Shown: positions 17,018 to 24,083 of the stretch, one piece after another
Numbering within the stretch: position 1 is the stretch's first letter
Layout: each line of letters begins with the position of its first letter
Origin: CAVTPD01 sp963736575
Lineage (GTDB): Bacteria; Bacteroidota; Bacteroidia; Cytophagales; JAAEPT01
Direction of reading: 5' to 3'
NCBI GenBank assembly: GCA_963736575.1
Contig: CAVTPD010000003.1
Span: 1,178,001 to 1,242,000 of the forward strand
DNA: 64,000 bases
The notes under the pieces: model-generated
What the model was told of the DNA's origin: nothing
Databases searched by the model: none
What the model saw: only the letters and a program-made list of their open reading frames with translations
Position numbers and translations under genes: made by a program

Positions 17018-17941
17018 ATGAAAAAGTGTACTTTATCGTTCCTAATGGCTGCTTTCCTTTTCGTAGGAAGTGCATCTTTCGCGGCAGAAACTGCAAAAGT
17101 AGATTCTGCAAAAGCCGAAACTGAAATTGTTGATTCTGCAAGTACTGCTGCCTCTGATGAAGCAGTAGATAGCGCTGCTGTTGCAGCCGCACCCGTAGAA
17201 GAAAAACCTGAAGAAACTGCTTCTGTTGAAGAAGCTGAAATTGCTCCGGTTGCTCCGTCTTTTCACCAAGTAGTAAAAGAAAAGATTATTGAAGGTGGTG
17301 TTGTGTTTATGAGCATTGTGTTAATATGTTTAATTATTGGTTTAACGGTAGCCGTTGAACGTGTAATTACATTAAACATGGCTTCTACCAACGTTGCTAA
17401 ATTTATGGCTAAAGTGAAAGAAGCTTTGCAAGTGGGTGGTTTAACGGCAGCTAAAGAAGTTTGCATGAAAACACCTGGTCCCGTTGCTTCTATTATCTCA
17501 CAAGGTTTAATCCGTGTGCCACAAGGTATAGATAACGTTTCAGACTCTATCGCTTCACATGGTTCTTCCGAAATGATGCGTTTAGAAAAAGGCTTAAGCT
17601 GGATTCAGTTGTTCATCTCTGTAGCGCCAATGTTTGGTTTCATGGGTACGGTATTGGGTATGATTGACGCATTTGATACTATTCAAATGGCTGAAGATAT
17701 TAAAATTGATCAAGTAGCCGGTGGTATTAAAGTAGCCTTATTAACTACTGTTGCGGGTCTTATTGTTGCGGTAATCTTACAATTCTTCTACAACTACTTA
17801 ACGGCTAAGTTAGACAGTTTAGCAGAACAAATGGAAGATGCTAATAATGACTTCATTGATATTCTTGTAGTAACAGGTGCGGCTGACAAAGAAATTGAAG
17901 AAGCAAAAGTTAGAAAAGCACAATTAGTACAAAACGTATAA
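17018..17941 (+). CDS. exbB: MotA/TolQ/ExbB proton channel protein
   Basis: This 307-residue protein energises TonB through the proton gradient. It has an unusual N-terminus: a signal-peptide-like segment (1-22) and an Ala/Glu/Val-rich spacer (about 23-85). Three membrane helices at about 93-113, 192-215 and 240-262 form the ExbB core, with LFISVAPMFGFMGTVLGMID as the conserved channel helix. It starts a six-gene operon: exbB, small membrane protein, exbD, exbD, unknown protein, tonB. The linkage to the upstream receptor suggests a dedicated motor. Spacing to the next gene is 12 bases. Confidence 0.92.
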   Translation: MKKCTLSFLMAAFLFVGSASFAAETAKVDSAKAETEIVDSASTAASDEAVDSAAVAAAPVEEKPEETASVEEAEIAPVAPSFHQVVKEKIIEGGVVFMSIVLICLIIGLTVAVERVITLNMASTNVAKFMAKVKEALQVGGLTAAKEVCMKTPGPVASIISQGLIRVPQGIDNVSDSIASHGSSEMMRLEKGLSWIQLFISVAPMFGFMGTVLGMIDAFDTIQMAEDIKIDQVAGGIKVALLTTVAGLIVAVILQFFYNYLTAKLDSLAEQMEDANNDFIDILVVTGAADKEIEEAKVRKAQLVQNV

Positions 17942-17953
17942 ACACTAGTAACT

Positions 17954-18379
17954 ATGAAAGGTAATAAATTAATTAAAATGGCTGTAGTAGCCATCCCTCT
18001 AATAATTGTTGCCATTTCTATTATAGCTTTTGGTACCGGTGGTAGTGATTCTGCTTTCGTTGGTACTAACCTTTACATAACGTATGCTTTAGTGGCAGTA
18101 ATTACAGTATTGGTATTCGGTTTTTCTACAAAAGAAATAATCGGTAATAAAAAAGCATTAATAAGAATTGGCGGCGGTATAGCAGCTTTGGCTTTAGTGT
18201 TTATCATCTCTTACTCAATGGCAGATGGAGATACTACCAACATTAACCCCATGGTTAAGACTTCAGAATCTGAATTGAAGTTTGTTGGTGCAATTACACA
18301 AGCAACAGTAATATTAATGATAGTTGGTGCAGCAGCATTGGCTTTTTTCGAAGTAAAAAAAGCACTAAAAAATGGCTAA
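17954..18379 (+). CDS. Small four-helix membrane protein of the TonB operon
   Basis: This 141-residue protein has four predicted membrane helices (about residues 8-27, 38-57, 72-90 and 112-134) and a Lys-rich C-terminus. I recognise no named family. It overlaps the start of exbD by eight bases and lies between exbB and exbD. Its constant position suggests an accessory subunit of the proton-motor complex, which is inference from context. Confidence 0.8.
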   Translation: MKGNKLIKMAVVAIPLIIVAISIIAFGTGGSDSAFVGTNLYITYALVAVITVLVFGFSTKEIIGNKKALIRIGGGIAALALVFIISYSMADGDTTNINPMVKTSESELKFVGAITQATVILMIVGAAALAFFEVKKALKNG

Positions 18380-18935
18380 GAGACCAAAAAGAATACGAAG
18401 AGAAGCGGAAGAAATTAATGCCAGTTCCACTGCGGATATAGCATTCTTACTGCTAATATTCTTTCTGGTAACCACTACCATTCTTAACGAGAAGGGTCTG
18501 AATTTCATTCTTCCAAAAAAGAAAGAAAAAGAAGAAGAGGTTGTTAAGCAAAAAGAGAGAAATGTGTTTAAGGTGTTGCTTAACTCTAACGATATGCTTT
18601 TGGTACGTGATGAACCAATGGATATTTCAGAGCTAAGAACAGAAGCCAAGGAATTTATCAATAACAACGGTAAAAACCCTAATCTTTCTGAAAGCCCAGA
18701 TAAAGCCATTATCTCTTTTAAAACAGACCGCGGTACCAGTTTTAAGACCTACATGGATGTTTTAGATGCCTTAAAAGGATCGTACAACGATTTACGTGCA
18801 GAGCATTTAAACATGTCTACAGAAGCGTATCTAAAATTAGATCCTTCAGAAATGGAAGACAACGTATTAATGCAACACGCATTAGAGGCGTATCCACCAA
18901 CGCTTTCGGAAGCCGAGCCAAGTGATTTTGAATAA
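18372..18935 (+). CDS. exbD: ExbD/TolR biopolymer transport protein, first copy
   Basis: The 187-residue protein has the ExbD arrangement: a basic cytoplasmic N-terminus, one membrane helix (about residues 20-40) starting with the channel aspartate in STADIAFLLLIFF, and a periplasmic domain. The Asp at residue 23 corresponds to the conserved proton-carrying residue. The periplasmic part begins with a highly charged Lys/Glu stretch (about 50-63) and is longer than in typical ExbD. It overlaps the preceding gene by eight bases. Confidence 0.92.
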   Translation: MAKRPKRIRREAEEINASSTADIAFLLLIFFLVTTTILNEKGLNFILPKKKEKEEEVVKQKERNVFKVLLNSNDMLLVRDEPMDISELRTEAKEFINNNGKNPNLSESPDKAIISFKTDRGTSFKTYMDVLDALKGSYNDLRAEHLNMSTEAYLKLDPSEMEDNVLMQHALEAYPPTLSEAEPSDFE

Positions 18936-18960
18936 TAGACATAGAAAAAATAATTAGACA

Positions 18961-19428
18961 ATGGGTCAGTTCAGAAAAAGAAAAAAAGGAAGTCCGTCTA
19001 TATCTACGGCCTCCCTTCCAGATATTATTTTCATCCTGTTGTTCTTCTTCATGGTAACTACTAAGGTGCGTAAAACAGACCTTAAAGTAGAAGCTAAGCT
19101 TCCTAAAATTTCTCAGCTACAAAAGCTAGACGAAACTTTGGAACAAGTAGATATCTACATTGGTGTGCCCGTTGACGAAGAAACTTTTGGTACCGAGCCG
19201 GTAATACAAGTGAACGATAAGTTTATTACTTCCGATCAGTTAAGACAGTTTATAAGTGAAGAAATTGCCAAACTTCCCATCACTAAAAGAAGTAAGAACA
19301 ACCTTGTTATTTCATTAAAGGTAGATGAAGAAGTTCAGATGGGATTAGTTACTGATGTTAAGCAGGAACTAAGAGACATGGGCGTTCTGAAAGTCAACTA
19401 TACATCTGCTAAGAAAACGGATATCTAG
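18961..19428 (+). CDS. exbD: ExbD/TolR biopolymer transport protein, second copy
   Basis: A second, 155-residue ExbD. The channel Asp lies in the helix start SLPDIIFILLFFFMV (about residues 19-33), and a compact periplasmic domain follows that fits the family length. Two different ExbD subunits per operon are usual in Bacteroidota and may form a mixed dimer inside the ExbB pentamer. Its stop is directly followed by the start of the next gene. Confidence 0.92.
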   Translation: MGQFRKRKKGSPSISTASLPDIIFILLFFFMVTTKVRKTDLKVEAKLPKISQLQKLDETLEQVDIYIGVPVDEETFGTEPVIQVNDKFITSDQLRQFISEEIAKLPITKRSKNNLVISLKVDEEVQMGLVTDVKQELRDMGVLKVNYTSAKKTDI

Positions 19429-20004
19429 ATGAAAAAGAATACAATAAAAACATTAATCTTTTTACCATTTGCTTTTGCATCGCTTTATTTGGGGTATACT
19501 GTTTATGCCAGTATTAAAGACGGGCAAGAACAATACGAAAAGATAAAGACGGTAGATGCTTTGGTTATCCAGAGGTTAAAAGATATAAGAGAAGTTGAAA
19601 AACTACACTTAGAAGCTACGTTAACCTATGCCGATAACTGGAAGGATTTGGTAGAGTTTGCTAAAAACGGAACGGTATACAGAACACAGATTACTGAAAA
19701 TGTAATCACTTTACCTTCTGGAAGAGACAGTATAAATACAGTAATTGATACCATTAGTTCCGAAAAAGCATTCGACGTTTTAAAGGGCAAAATCTCTTTA
19801 AAAGAAACCGAACTAAACAAATTACCAGTTGTACCAATTAGTAAAGATACATTTGCTTTATACGCCAACGCACTGCAAGGTACTTGGGTTTTAGAAGTAT
19901 CAGACCCTAATCCGGTAAACCCTAGAAGACAATCAAACGGTGACTTAAAACCCCTTAAAATAGGATCTAAAGCACAGTCAATCACTAAAGGTAACTGGGA
20001 ATAA
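19429..20004 (+). CDS. Unknown membrane-anchored protein between exbD and tonB
   Basis: The 191-residue protein has one N-terminal membrane helix (about residues 7-26), then a predicted coiled-coil region (about 30-70) rich in Lys and Glu. A periplasmic-type beta-rich part (about 75-190) follows. I recognise no named family. Zero spacing to exbD and 12 bases to tonB place it firmly inside the TonB operon. It could couple TonB or ExbD to the peptidoglycan or receptor, but this is a guess from position only. Confidence 0.8.
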   Translation: MKKNTIKTLIFLPFAFASLYLGYTVYASIKDGQEQYEKIKTVDALVIQRLKDIREVEKLHLEATLTYADNWKDLVEFAKNGTVYRTQITENVITLPSGRDSINTVIDTISSEKAFDVLKGKISLKETELNKLPVVPISKDTFALYANALQGTWVLEVSDPNPVNPRRQSNGDLKPLKIGSKAQSITKGNWE

Positions 20005-20016
20005 AAAAGAAATATT

Positions 20017-20832
20017 ATGGGCTTAATGATAGCAACAATATTATTAGTAGGATTAACCATAATAGCAGCTTTGGTTTTCCGATTCTTTTTAGTCCCTAAA
20101 GGAGCATCAGTAGCTCCAATAGGTGGTTCTATGGGGGAATTAGATCACAAACTGCTTAAAAAGTACGATTCCGCTAATATTCACAAACAACGTTTGTATA
20201 CCATAATTATAGCTTTGTTTATTGTAATGGTTTTCACGTATACCTTAATTGAAAAAAAGACATACGATGAAATTGTTACTGTACAAAAGCAAGAGGTAGT
20301 ACAAGTAACGGAAGAAATCATAGATATTCCTATTACGGAACAACCACCGCCCGAGCCACCAAAACCAAAGGTTTCTCAGGTAATGAAAGTGGTAGAAGAC
20401 GAGGAAATCATTGAAGAAGAACCCGAAAAAGAAGAAGAGCTTCCAGACGATGAACTTCTTTTTGAAGATGATATTGAAGAAGAGATAGTTGAAGAAGAAA
20501 TTGAACCACAAGTACACATGATGGTAGAGCAGGAAGCTGTTCCCCCAGGTGGTTTAATGGGCTTTAACGACCAACTTAATTCCAGAATTGGTGATATATT
20601 ATCCAATATGGATTTAGGCGGTGTTTCTCAAGGTGTAATTATGCTTCAATTTATAATACTTGAAAACGGGCAAATTTCTAACATACAGGTTTTACAAGGG
20701 GTAGATCCAACGGTAGACAAAGCTGTAGCAAAAGCTTTTGTGCAAACAGCACCAAGATGGTCACCAGGTAAGATTCAGGGTCAATCGGTTAGGCAACTAA
20801 TGCAGTACCCAATTATGATTATGTTTGAATAA
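20017..20832 (+). CDS. tonB: TonB energy transducer
   Basis: The 271-residue TonB protein spans the periplasm and opens outer-membrane receptors. It has an extra hydrophobic helix at the N-terminus (about 3-25) before the usual TonB anchor (about 65-85). A proline stretch (EQPPPEPPKPK, about 108-118) and a long Glu-rich segment (about 128-165) follow. The C-terminal TonB domain (about 190-271) has GVIMLQFIILENGQI and TAPRWSPGKIQGQSV. The two-helix N-terminus is unlike the Escherichia coli protein. A strong terminator follows the gene. Confidence 0.92.
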   Translation: MGLMIATILLVGLTIIAALVFRFFLVPKGASVAPIGGSMGELDHKLLKKYDSANIHKQRLYTIIIALFIVMVFTYTLIEKKTYDEIVTVQKQEVVQVTEEIIDIPITEQPPPEPPKPKVSQVMKVVEDEEIIEEEPEKEEELPDDELLFEDDIEEEIVEEEIEPQVHMMVEQEAVPPGGLMGFNDQLNSRIGDILSNMDLGGVSQGVIMLQFIILENGQISNIQVLQGVDPTVDKAVAKAFVQTAPRWSPGKIQGQSVRQLMQYPIMIMFE

Positions 20833-20880
20833 TTGACTGAATAATAAATCATTGCAGTGTTGAAATTAGGTGCACTCTAA

Positions 20881-20910
20881 AAAAAGCAGGCTTTTGGCCT
20901 GCTTTTTTTT
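20881..20910 (+). terminator. Rho-independent terminator after tonB
   Basis: GCAGGC (20886-20891) pairs with GCCTGC (20897-20902), extended by A and T tracts on both sides, so it can work in both directions. It ends the exbB-tonB operon. Confidence 0.88.
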
Positions 20911-20925
20911 ATGCCCTAAAATTTC

Positions 20926-21022
20926 TTAATCAAGATTAATCCTTATTTAATATTTTTAAGCTGAAACTTAATTTTTTGGCAATTTTCTTAAATACGGGCG
21001 CTTATTCAAATATACTGTGCTT
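20926..21022. repeat. Degenerate copy of the 41-bp repeat array (array A)
   Basis: A 41-bp unit starts at 20926 (TTAATCAAGA, then CTTATTTAA at offset 16). A half unit follows (20967-20987), then a last unit at 20988 (TTAAATACGG). That last unit ends in TTATTCAAATATACTG, almost the same as the last unit of array B (TTATTCTAATATCCTG). The arrays flank the antitoxin-like gene in direct orientation. Confidence 0.65.
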
Positions 21023-21071
21023 GTTTAGGTGTCTTCATAAAAAATTGTTTCAAGGATTGTTGGGATTTTGA

Positions 21072-21290
21072 TTAAGGCAAAAGTTGTGACTCACTAAACA
21101 AAGCAACAAGCCATTCGTCTTCTTCATTATTAAGGTCTTCTTCTCTTATTTTGAGAAATTCTTTTAATTGTATCCCATCATTTTTACTAGCGGATTCTAA
21201 AAATTGATCAACGGCATTTAAAAGTTCTAGATTGGTAATTGTAGACAGCCTATCAATTAAATTACTGCGTATTTGATCTACTGTTCCCAT
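21072..21290 (-). CDS. Small antitoxin-like protein, toxin partner not seen
   Basis: About 72 residues from the ATG at 21290; a TTG at 21305 would add five. The N-terminus (MGTVDQIRSNLIDRL, then TITNLELLNAVDQFLES) resembles the short helical proteins that accompany RelE/ParE-type toxins in Bacteroidota. The C-terminus is acidic (EEDLNNEEDEW). No toxin-sized frame lies downstream between 20832 and 21072 or upstream to the transposase. It may therefore be an orphan antitoxin or an unrelated small regulator. It sits between two repeat arrays, in the accessory island. Confidence 0.5.
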   Translation of the reverse strand: MGTVDQIRSNLIDRLSTITNLELLNAVDQFLESASKNDGIQLKEFLKIREEDLNNEEDEWLVALFSESQLLP

Positions 21291-21349
21291 TCGGGTAAGG
21301 TACAAAAAGTTGGGTGATAATTAGAGTTGTTAATTTCTTAATCCGAACC

Positions 21350-21462
21350 TCGACAAGGTTTTAAACCTTGTCGACGTTTTAGTATACGCTAACCGCCTGT
21401 TTCTGTGTCCTCACAGAAACTTGTGAAGATCGTTTGTGGGGACACAAACGGATGGCGTCAGG
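21350..21462. repeat. Compound palindrome cluster (three hairpins), REP-like
   Basis: Three near-perfect hairpins stand in a row. TCGACAAGGTTT pairs with its complement at 21350-21374. GTTTCTGTG pairs with CACAGAAAC at 21399-21420. CGTTTGTG pairs with CACAAACG at 21431-21450. The second and the reverse complement of the third share the core TGTGTCC(T/C)CACA, so they are inverted copies of one element. CGCTAACCG (21388-21396) and CGGATGGCG (21449-21457) could close a partial outer stem. The stretch 21291-21674 holds no gene, only this cluster and array B. Confidence 0.7.
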
Positions 21463-21478
21463 GGAAAAGTAAAGAACT

Positions 21479-21630
21479 TTAAATAAGCCTATACGCTATT
21501 TAAACTTTTGACTGAATTTTTAAATAAGGGTGTTTCTTATTTAAGTTTTTGTCGATTATCTTAAATAAGGATTACTGCTATTTAAGTTTTTTCTATTTTT
21601 CTTAAATAAGGATGATTATTCTAATATCCT
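21479..21630. repeat. 41-bp tandem repeat array (array B)
   Basis: TTAAATAAG starts at 21479, 21520, 21561 and 21602, an exact 41-bp period. Each unit is a dyad, TTAAATAAGG-N6-CTTATTTAAG or close to it, followed by a T-rich spacer of about 15 bases. The last unit is variant (TTATTCTAATATCCTG) and abuts the palindrome of the transposase element. Spacers are similar to each other, so this is not a CRISPR. Confidence 0.85.
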
Positions 21631-21663
21631 GCGCCATCTAGCGCAAGTGTTTTTCACTTGTGC
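21630..21663. repeat. Left palindrome of the RAYT element
   Basis: TGCGC-CATCTA-GCGCA (21630-21645) overlaps the longer hairpin GCGCAAGTG-TTTTT-CACTTGTGC (21641-21663). The same hairpin occurs in the opposite orientation at 22298-22322 on the other side of the transposase gene. Confidence 0.75.
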
Positions 21664-21674
21664 TCGCTTAGAGG

Positions 21675-22238
21675 TCAAATTATACCTCCATCGTAAATAG
21701 ATTTAATTTTTATGGCATTACTTAATCCGGCATAGTTTCTAGCACTGGAATAATAATATTCGTTATCCTCTGCTACCCATCCGGCCTCTACCGGATTTGC
21801 ATGAATGTAGTTTAGCTTCTGGTCTATCGTACTTCCTTCAATTTCTATTGGATGATTGTCTTGTTGCCAAAATTGATATTTAGTATTGTTTCCATTCTTT
21901 TTTCCTGCTTTTTCTAGCATCCATAAAAGCCAGTCTTTTCTACTTTCCTGAGGGTTATTTTTAATAGCTTTTATCAATTGCATGGCCGTAAACTTTTTAA
22001 AATCTCTAAAAATATCAGAGAATTTATTTACTCCGTTATTGCCAACAATTATATGTATATGATTGCTCATTATTACATAAGCATAGATAACTAACCCTTT
22101 TTCTTTTTTACAATACTGAAGACTTTCTACAACAATATCTTTGTACTCTATTCGGGTGAAAACATCCAACCAATAAACCGTTGAAAAGGAAACAAAATAC
22201 AGTGCCGATTCATCTCTGAACTTATACTTGGTACTCAT
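21675..22238 (-). CDS. REP-associated (Y1/IS200-like) transposase, RAYT
   Basis: The 187-residue HUH-type protein carries the metal-binding MSNHIHIIV motif (about residues 62-70). Other RAYT segments are RDFKKFTAM, QFWQQDNHPIEI, QKLNYIHANPVEAGWV and YSSARNYAGL. Start is the ATG at 22238 (MSTKYKFRD); the frame open upstream runs through the right palindrome. RAYTs are single-copy relatives of IS200 transposases that process the palindromes flanking them, and matching inverted palindromes flank this gene. Where Y1 enzymes have the catalytic tyrosine the protein seems to read phenylalanine (KKFT), which needs an alignment. The stop lies in a small hairpin, GAGGT/ACCTC (21671-21689). Confidence 0.85.
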   Translation of the reverse strand: MSTKYKFRDESALYFVSFSTVYWLDVFTRIEYKDIVVESLQYCKKEKGLVIYAYVIMSNHIHIIVGNNGVNKFSDIFRDFKKFTAMQLIKAIKNNPQESRKDWLLWMLEKAGKKNGNNTKYQFWQQDNHPIEIEGSTIDQKLNYIHANPVEAGWVAEDNEYYYSSARNYAGLSNAIKIKSIYDGGII

Positions 22239-22296
22239 AAAAATTAAAAATGGTTGGTGCAAAAATAATGGTTTTGTTTTAAATGCAAACGGCATA

Positions 22297-22325
22297 GCGC
22301 GCACAAGTGGAAAACACTTGCGCGA
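22297..22325. repeat. Right palindrome of the RAYT element
   Basis: GCGCACAAGTG-GAAAA-CACTTGCGC is the inverted, slightly diverged copy of the left palindrome at 21641-21663. The reverse complement of the centre reads AAGTGTTTTCCACTT against AAGTGTTTTTCACTT on the left. It lies 60 bases upstream of the transposase start and ends 19 bases before the HEPN-like gene's stop. Confidence 0.75.
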
Positions 22326-22343
22326 GGGAGGAATGTATTTCAA

Positions 22344-22883
22344 CTAGTTGGTAATACTATAATTTCTAATGTTAGATAGCTCCTTTTTTACAGTTGTTAT
22401 TAATAAGCTAAATTCATTTTCATTCATGTAAACATTTTTTCTGTTTTTCATGAAATCCAGTATTTTCAGTCTATTAAATTCATTTAACTTTTTTGAATCA
22501 TTATGTATTATTGACCTTCTAAGAATTCTAATATCACCAAAAACATCAATGATTAATTCATTTTTTGATATTCCTATTTTATCAGCAATTAGAGATCGAT
22601 ATTTATCTTCCCAAAGCTGGTAAATTTCTACAATACAAAGATTTGAAATAACGGTAATATCATGACCATTTTTTTTAACCCTATTTTTAAATTCTCCAAT
22701 ATTCAACTTCAAATGCATATTGGTATTAGAGTCATTAGGATCACCATCACCAAAAAAAATATGTTTTGAATCATCTGGCATCAATTCATTAATTTTTGTT
22801 TCTAACAACATATAAGCCATGTTCATGTTGAGATAAACACTATGAATTTTTTCTATACGTTCAATGAATTCCTTGATTATCAT
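22344..22883 (-). CDS. HEPN-like protein, probable defence gene
   Basis: This 179-residue, mostly helical protein has no signal peptide. The segment LRRSIIHNDS (about residues 131-140) fits the R-X4-6-H active site of HEPN ribonucleases, and it is preceded by an aromatic helix with IYQLWEDKYRSLI (about 105-117), also usual in HEPN folds. No named family is recognised. It lies 98 bases downstream of an AbiC-type gene in the same direction and next to a RAYT. This suggests a two-gene abortive-infection or toxin module, but activity is inferred from the motif only. Confidence 0.6.
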   Translation of the reverse strand: MIIKEFIERIEKIHSVYLNMNMAYMLLETKINELMPDDSKHIFFGDGDPNDSNTNMHLKLNIGEFKNRVKKNGHDITVISNLCIVEIYQLWEDKYRSLIADKIGISKNELIIDVFGDIRILRRSIIHNDSKKLNEFNRLKILDFMKNRKNVYMNENEFSLLITTVKKELSNIRNYSITN

Positions 22884-22981
22884 TTCAATTTTTTTAATTT
22901 GGAAGAAGAACTTATTACAAAAATATTAAAGCCTAAATCAGTGGGAAAGAAGGTGAACTAAAAGTATTCAGCGTAAGAGCG

Positions 22982-23932
22982 TTAAAAATCAAATTCATCG
23001 TAAAACTCTCTTGAGTTTTTAAACTTAATGTCCGGTAATTTTTCACCCTTGTAAACCCAGTTTTGGTAATATTTAATATGCTCTTTTTCCAAAAGTAATT
23101 CCGTATCTAGATTTTCCAAAAAGTTGAAAGTATGTAGTAATCTCTTTGTTTTCGGAAAATAAAGAGCATTATAAAAGATCAGAATTAATTCACTCTGTGA
23201 ACACTCTGCTTGAACTAAATCTGCATACCTTCTATACTTATACTTAATAACTTTTATAGTATTAGAATATTCATTAGAATCATAAAATCTTAACTCATCC
23301 TCTTTAGTATCGTCTATTAATTTTAAGAGGTGATACAAATGTCTGAAATAATAAGATAGCTTTTCAAACTGATTTCTTTCTTTTTTTACAAAAAATTGTA
23401 AAAAATAATTAGGTTCATCAAGTTTTTCAAAATCGAAATTTTTTGGTGGGAAACGAACAGACCTATCTGTTGGTTTAACTTTATCAATTAGAGACAAATA
23501 CTCAACTTTTAAGTATTCACTTTTTGAATCAAAATAGGTTTTAGAGTTAGTGTTATTCTTATTGAATGAAATTCTTATTTCTTGCCGAGTCTTCATCATA
23601 TTAAAAAATAAACTATCAAATTTTTGTTGCTCAAAAACTTCTCTTGTTTCTTTTAGTTCAGTTCTTTGTAGTTCAAGATCCTCTCTTTGGAGACGCAAGG
23701 CTTTAACAAAAAATAGCACACCAGCTAAAGACCATAGAGGTCCAACAATTCCTCCAATAAAATCACCAACCGTTCCTGTCGTATTAAGATCAATTTTATT
23801 TTCTTTATCTGATAGCTGATAATAATCAGACATTTTAAATGCAAAATATATTGTCACTATAAGACCTAGGGCTAATGAAGTGTAAGCTAAAAAGCTTAAT
23901 ATATTTACGCTTCCTTTTGTTTTAGCTTTCAT
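22982..23932 (-). CDS. AbiC-type putative phage abortive infection protein
   Basis: The 316-residue protein has two N-terminal membrane helices (about residues 10-33 and 52-76), with GDFIGGIVGPLWSLAGVLFF in the second. A coiled coil follows (LELQRTELKETREVFEQQ, about 83-100), then a cytoplasmic domain with FDSLFFNMMKTRQEI and YFRHLYHLLKLID. This layout matches the putative AbiC family (PF16872) of phage-exclusion proteins. It is strongly A+T-rich, with many Lys, Asn and Phe, and lies in the accessory island. ATG start at 23932. The mechanism of this family is not established to my knowledge. Confidence 0.78.
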   Translation of the reverse strand: MKAKTKGSVNILSFLAYTSLALGLIVTIYFAFKMSDYYQLSDKENKIDLNTTGTVGDFIGGIVGPLWSLAGVLFFVKALRLQREDLELQRTELKETREVFEQQKFDSLFFNMMKTRQEIRISFNKNNTNSKTYFDSKSEYLKVEYLSLIDKVKPTDRSVRFPPKNFDFEKLDEPNYFLQFFVKKERNQFEKLSYYFRHLYHLLKLIDDTKEDELRFYDSNEYSNTIKVIKYKYRRYADLVQAECSQSELILIFYNALYFPKTKRLLHTFNFLENLDTELLLEKEHIKYYQNWVYKGEKLPDIKFKNSREFYDEFDF

Positions 23933-24083
23933 AAAAATTATGATTTTGTAATCAATTTAACGTTAAAGCTAAAATATAGACTTTATTACAGTAAATATGA
24001 AAGTGCTCTAAATTAGCTTATCAAGTATTGCAATTGGAAAATTAATCTAAGACAAATGATTTCCATATGTGCACTCCAAACCC

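Noticed and set aside
20376..20606. Antisense Ser-rich reading frame in tonB
   Set aside because: It mirrors the Glu-rich codons of tonB and has no start context or family match.
21479..21630. CRISPR array
   Set aside because: The units repeat throughout at 41 bp with similar spacers and an internal dyad; there are no unique spacers and no cas genes.
22239..22343. Longer N-terminus for the transposase
   Set aside because: The extra frame runs through the flanking palindrome; MSTKYKFRD at 22238 is the family-like start.
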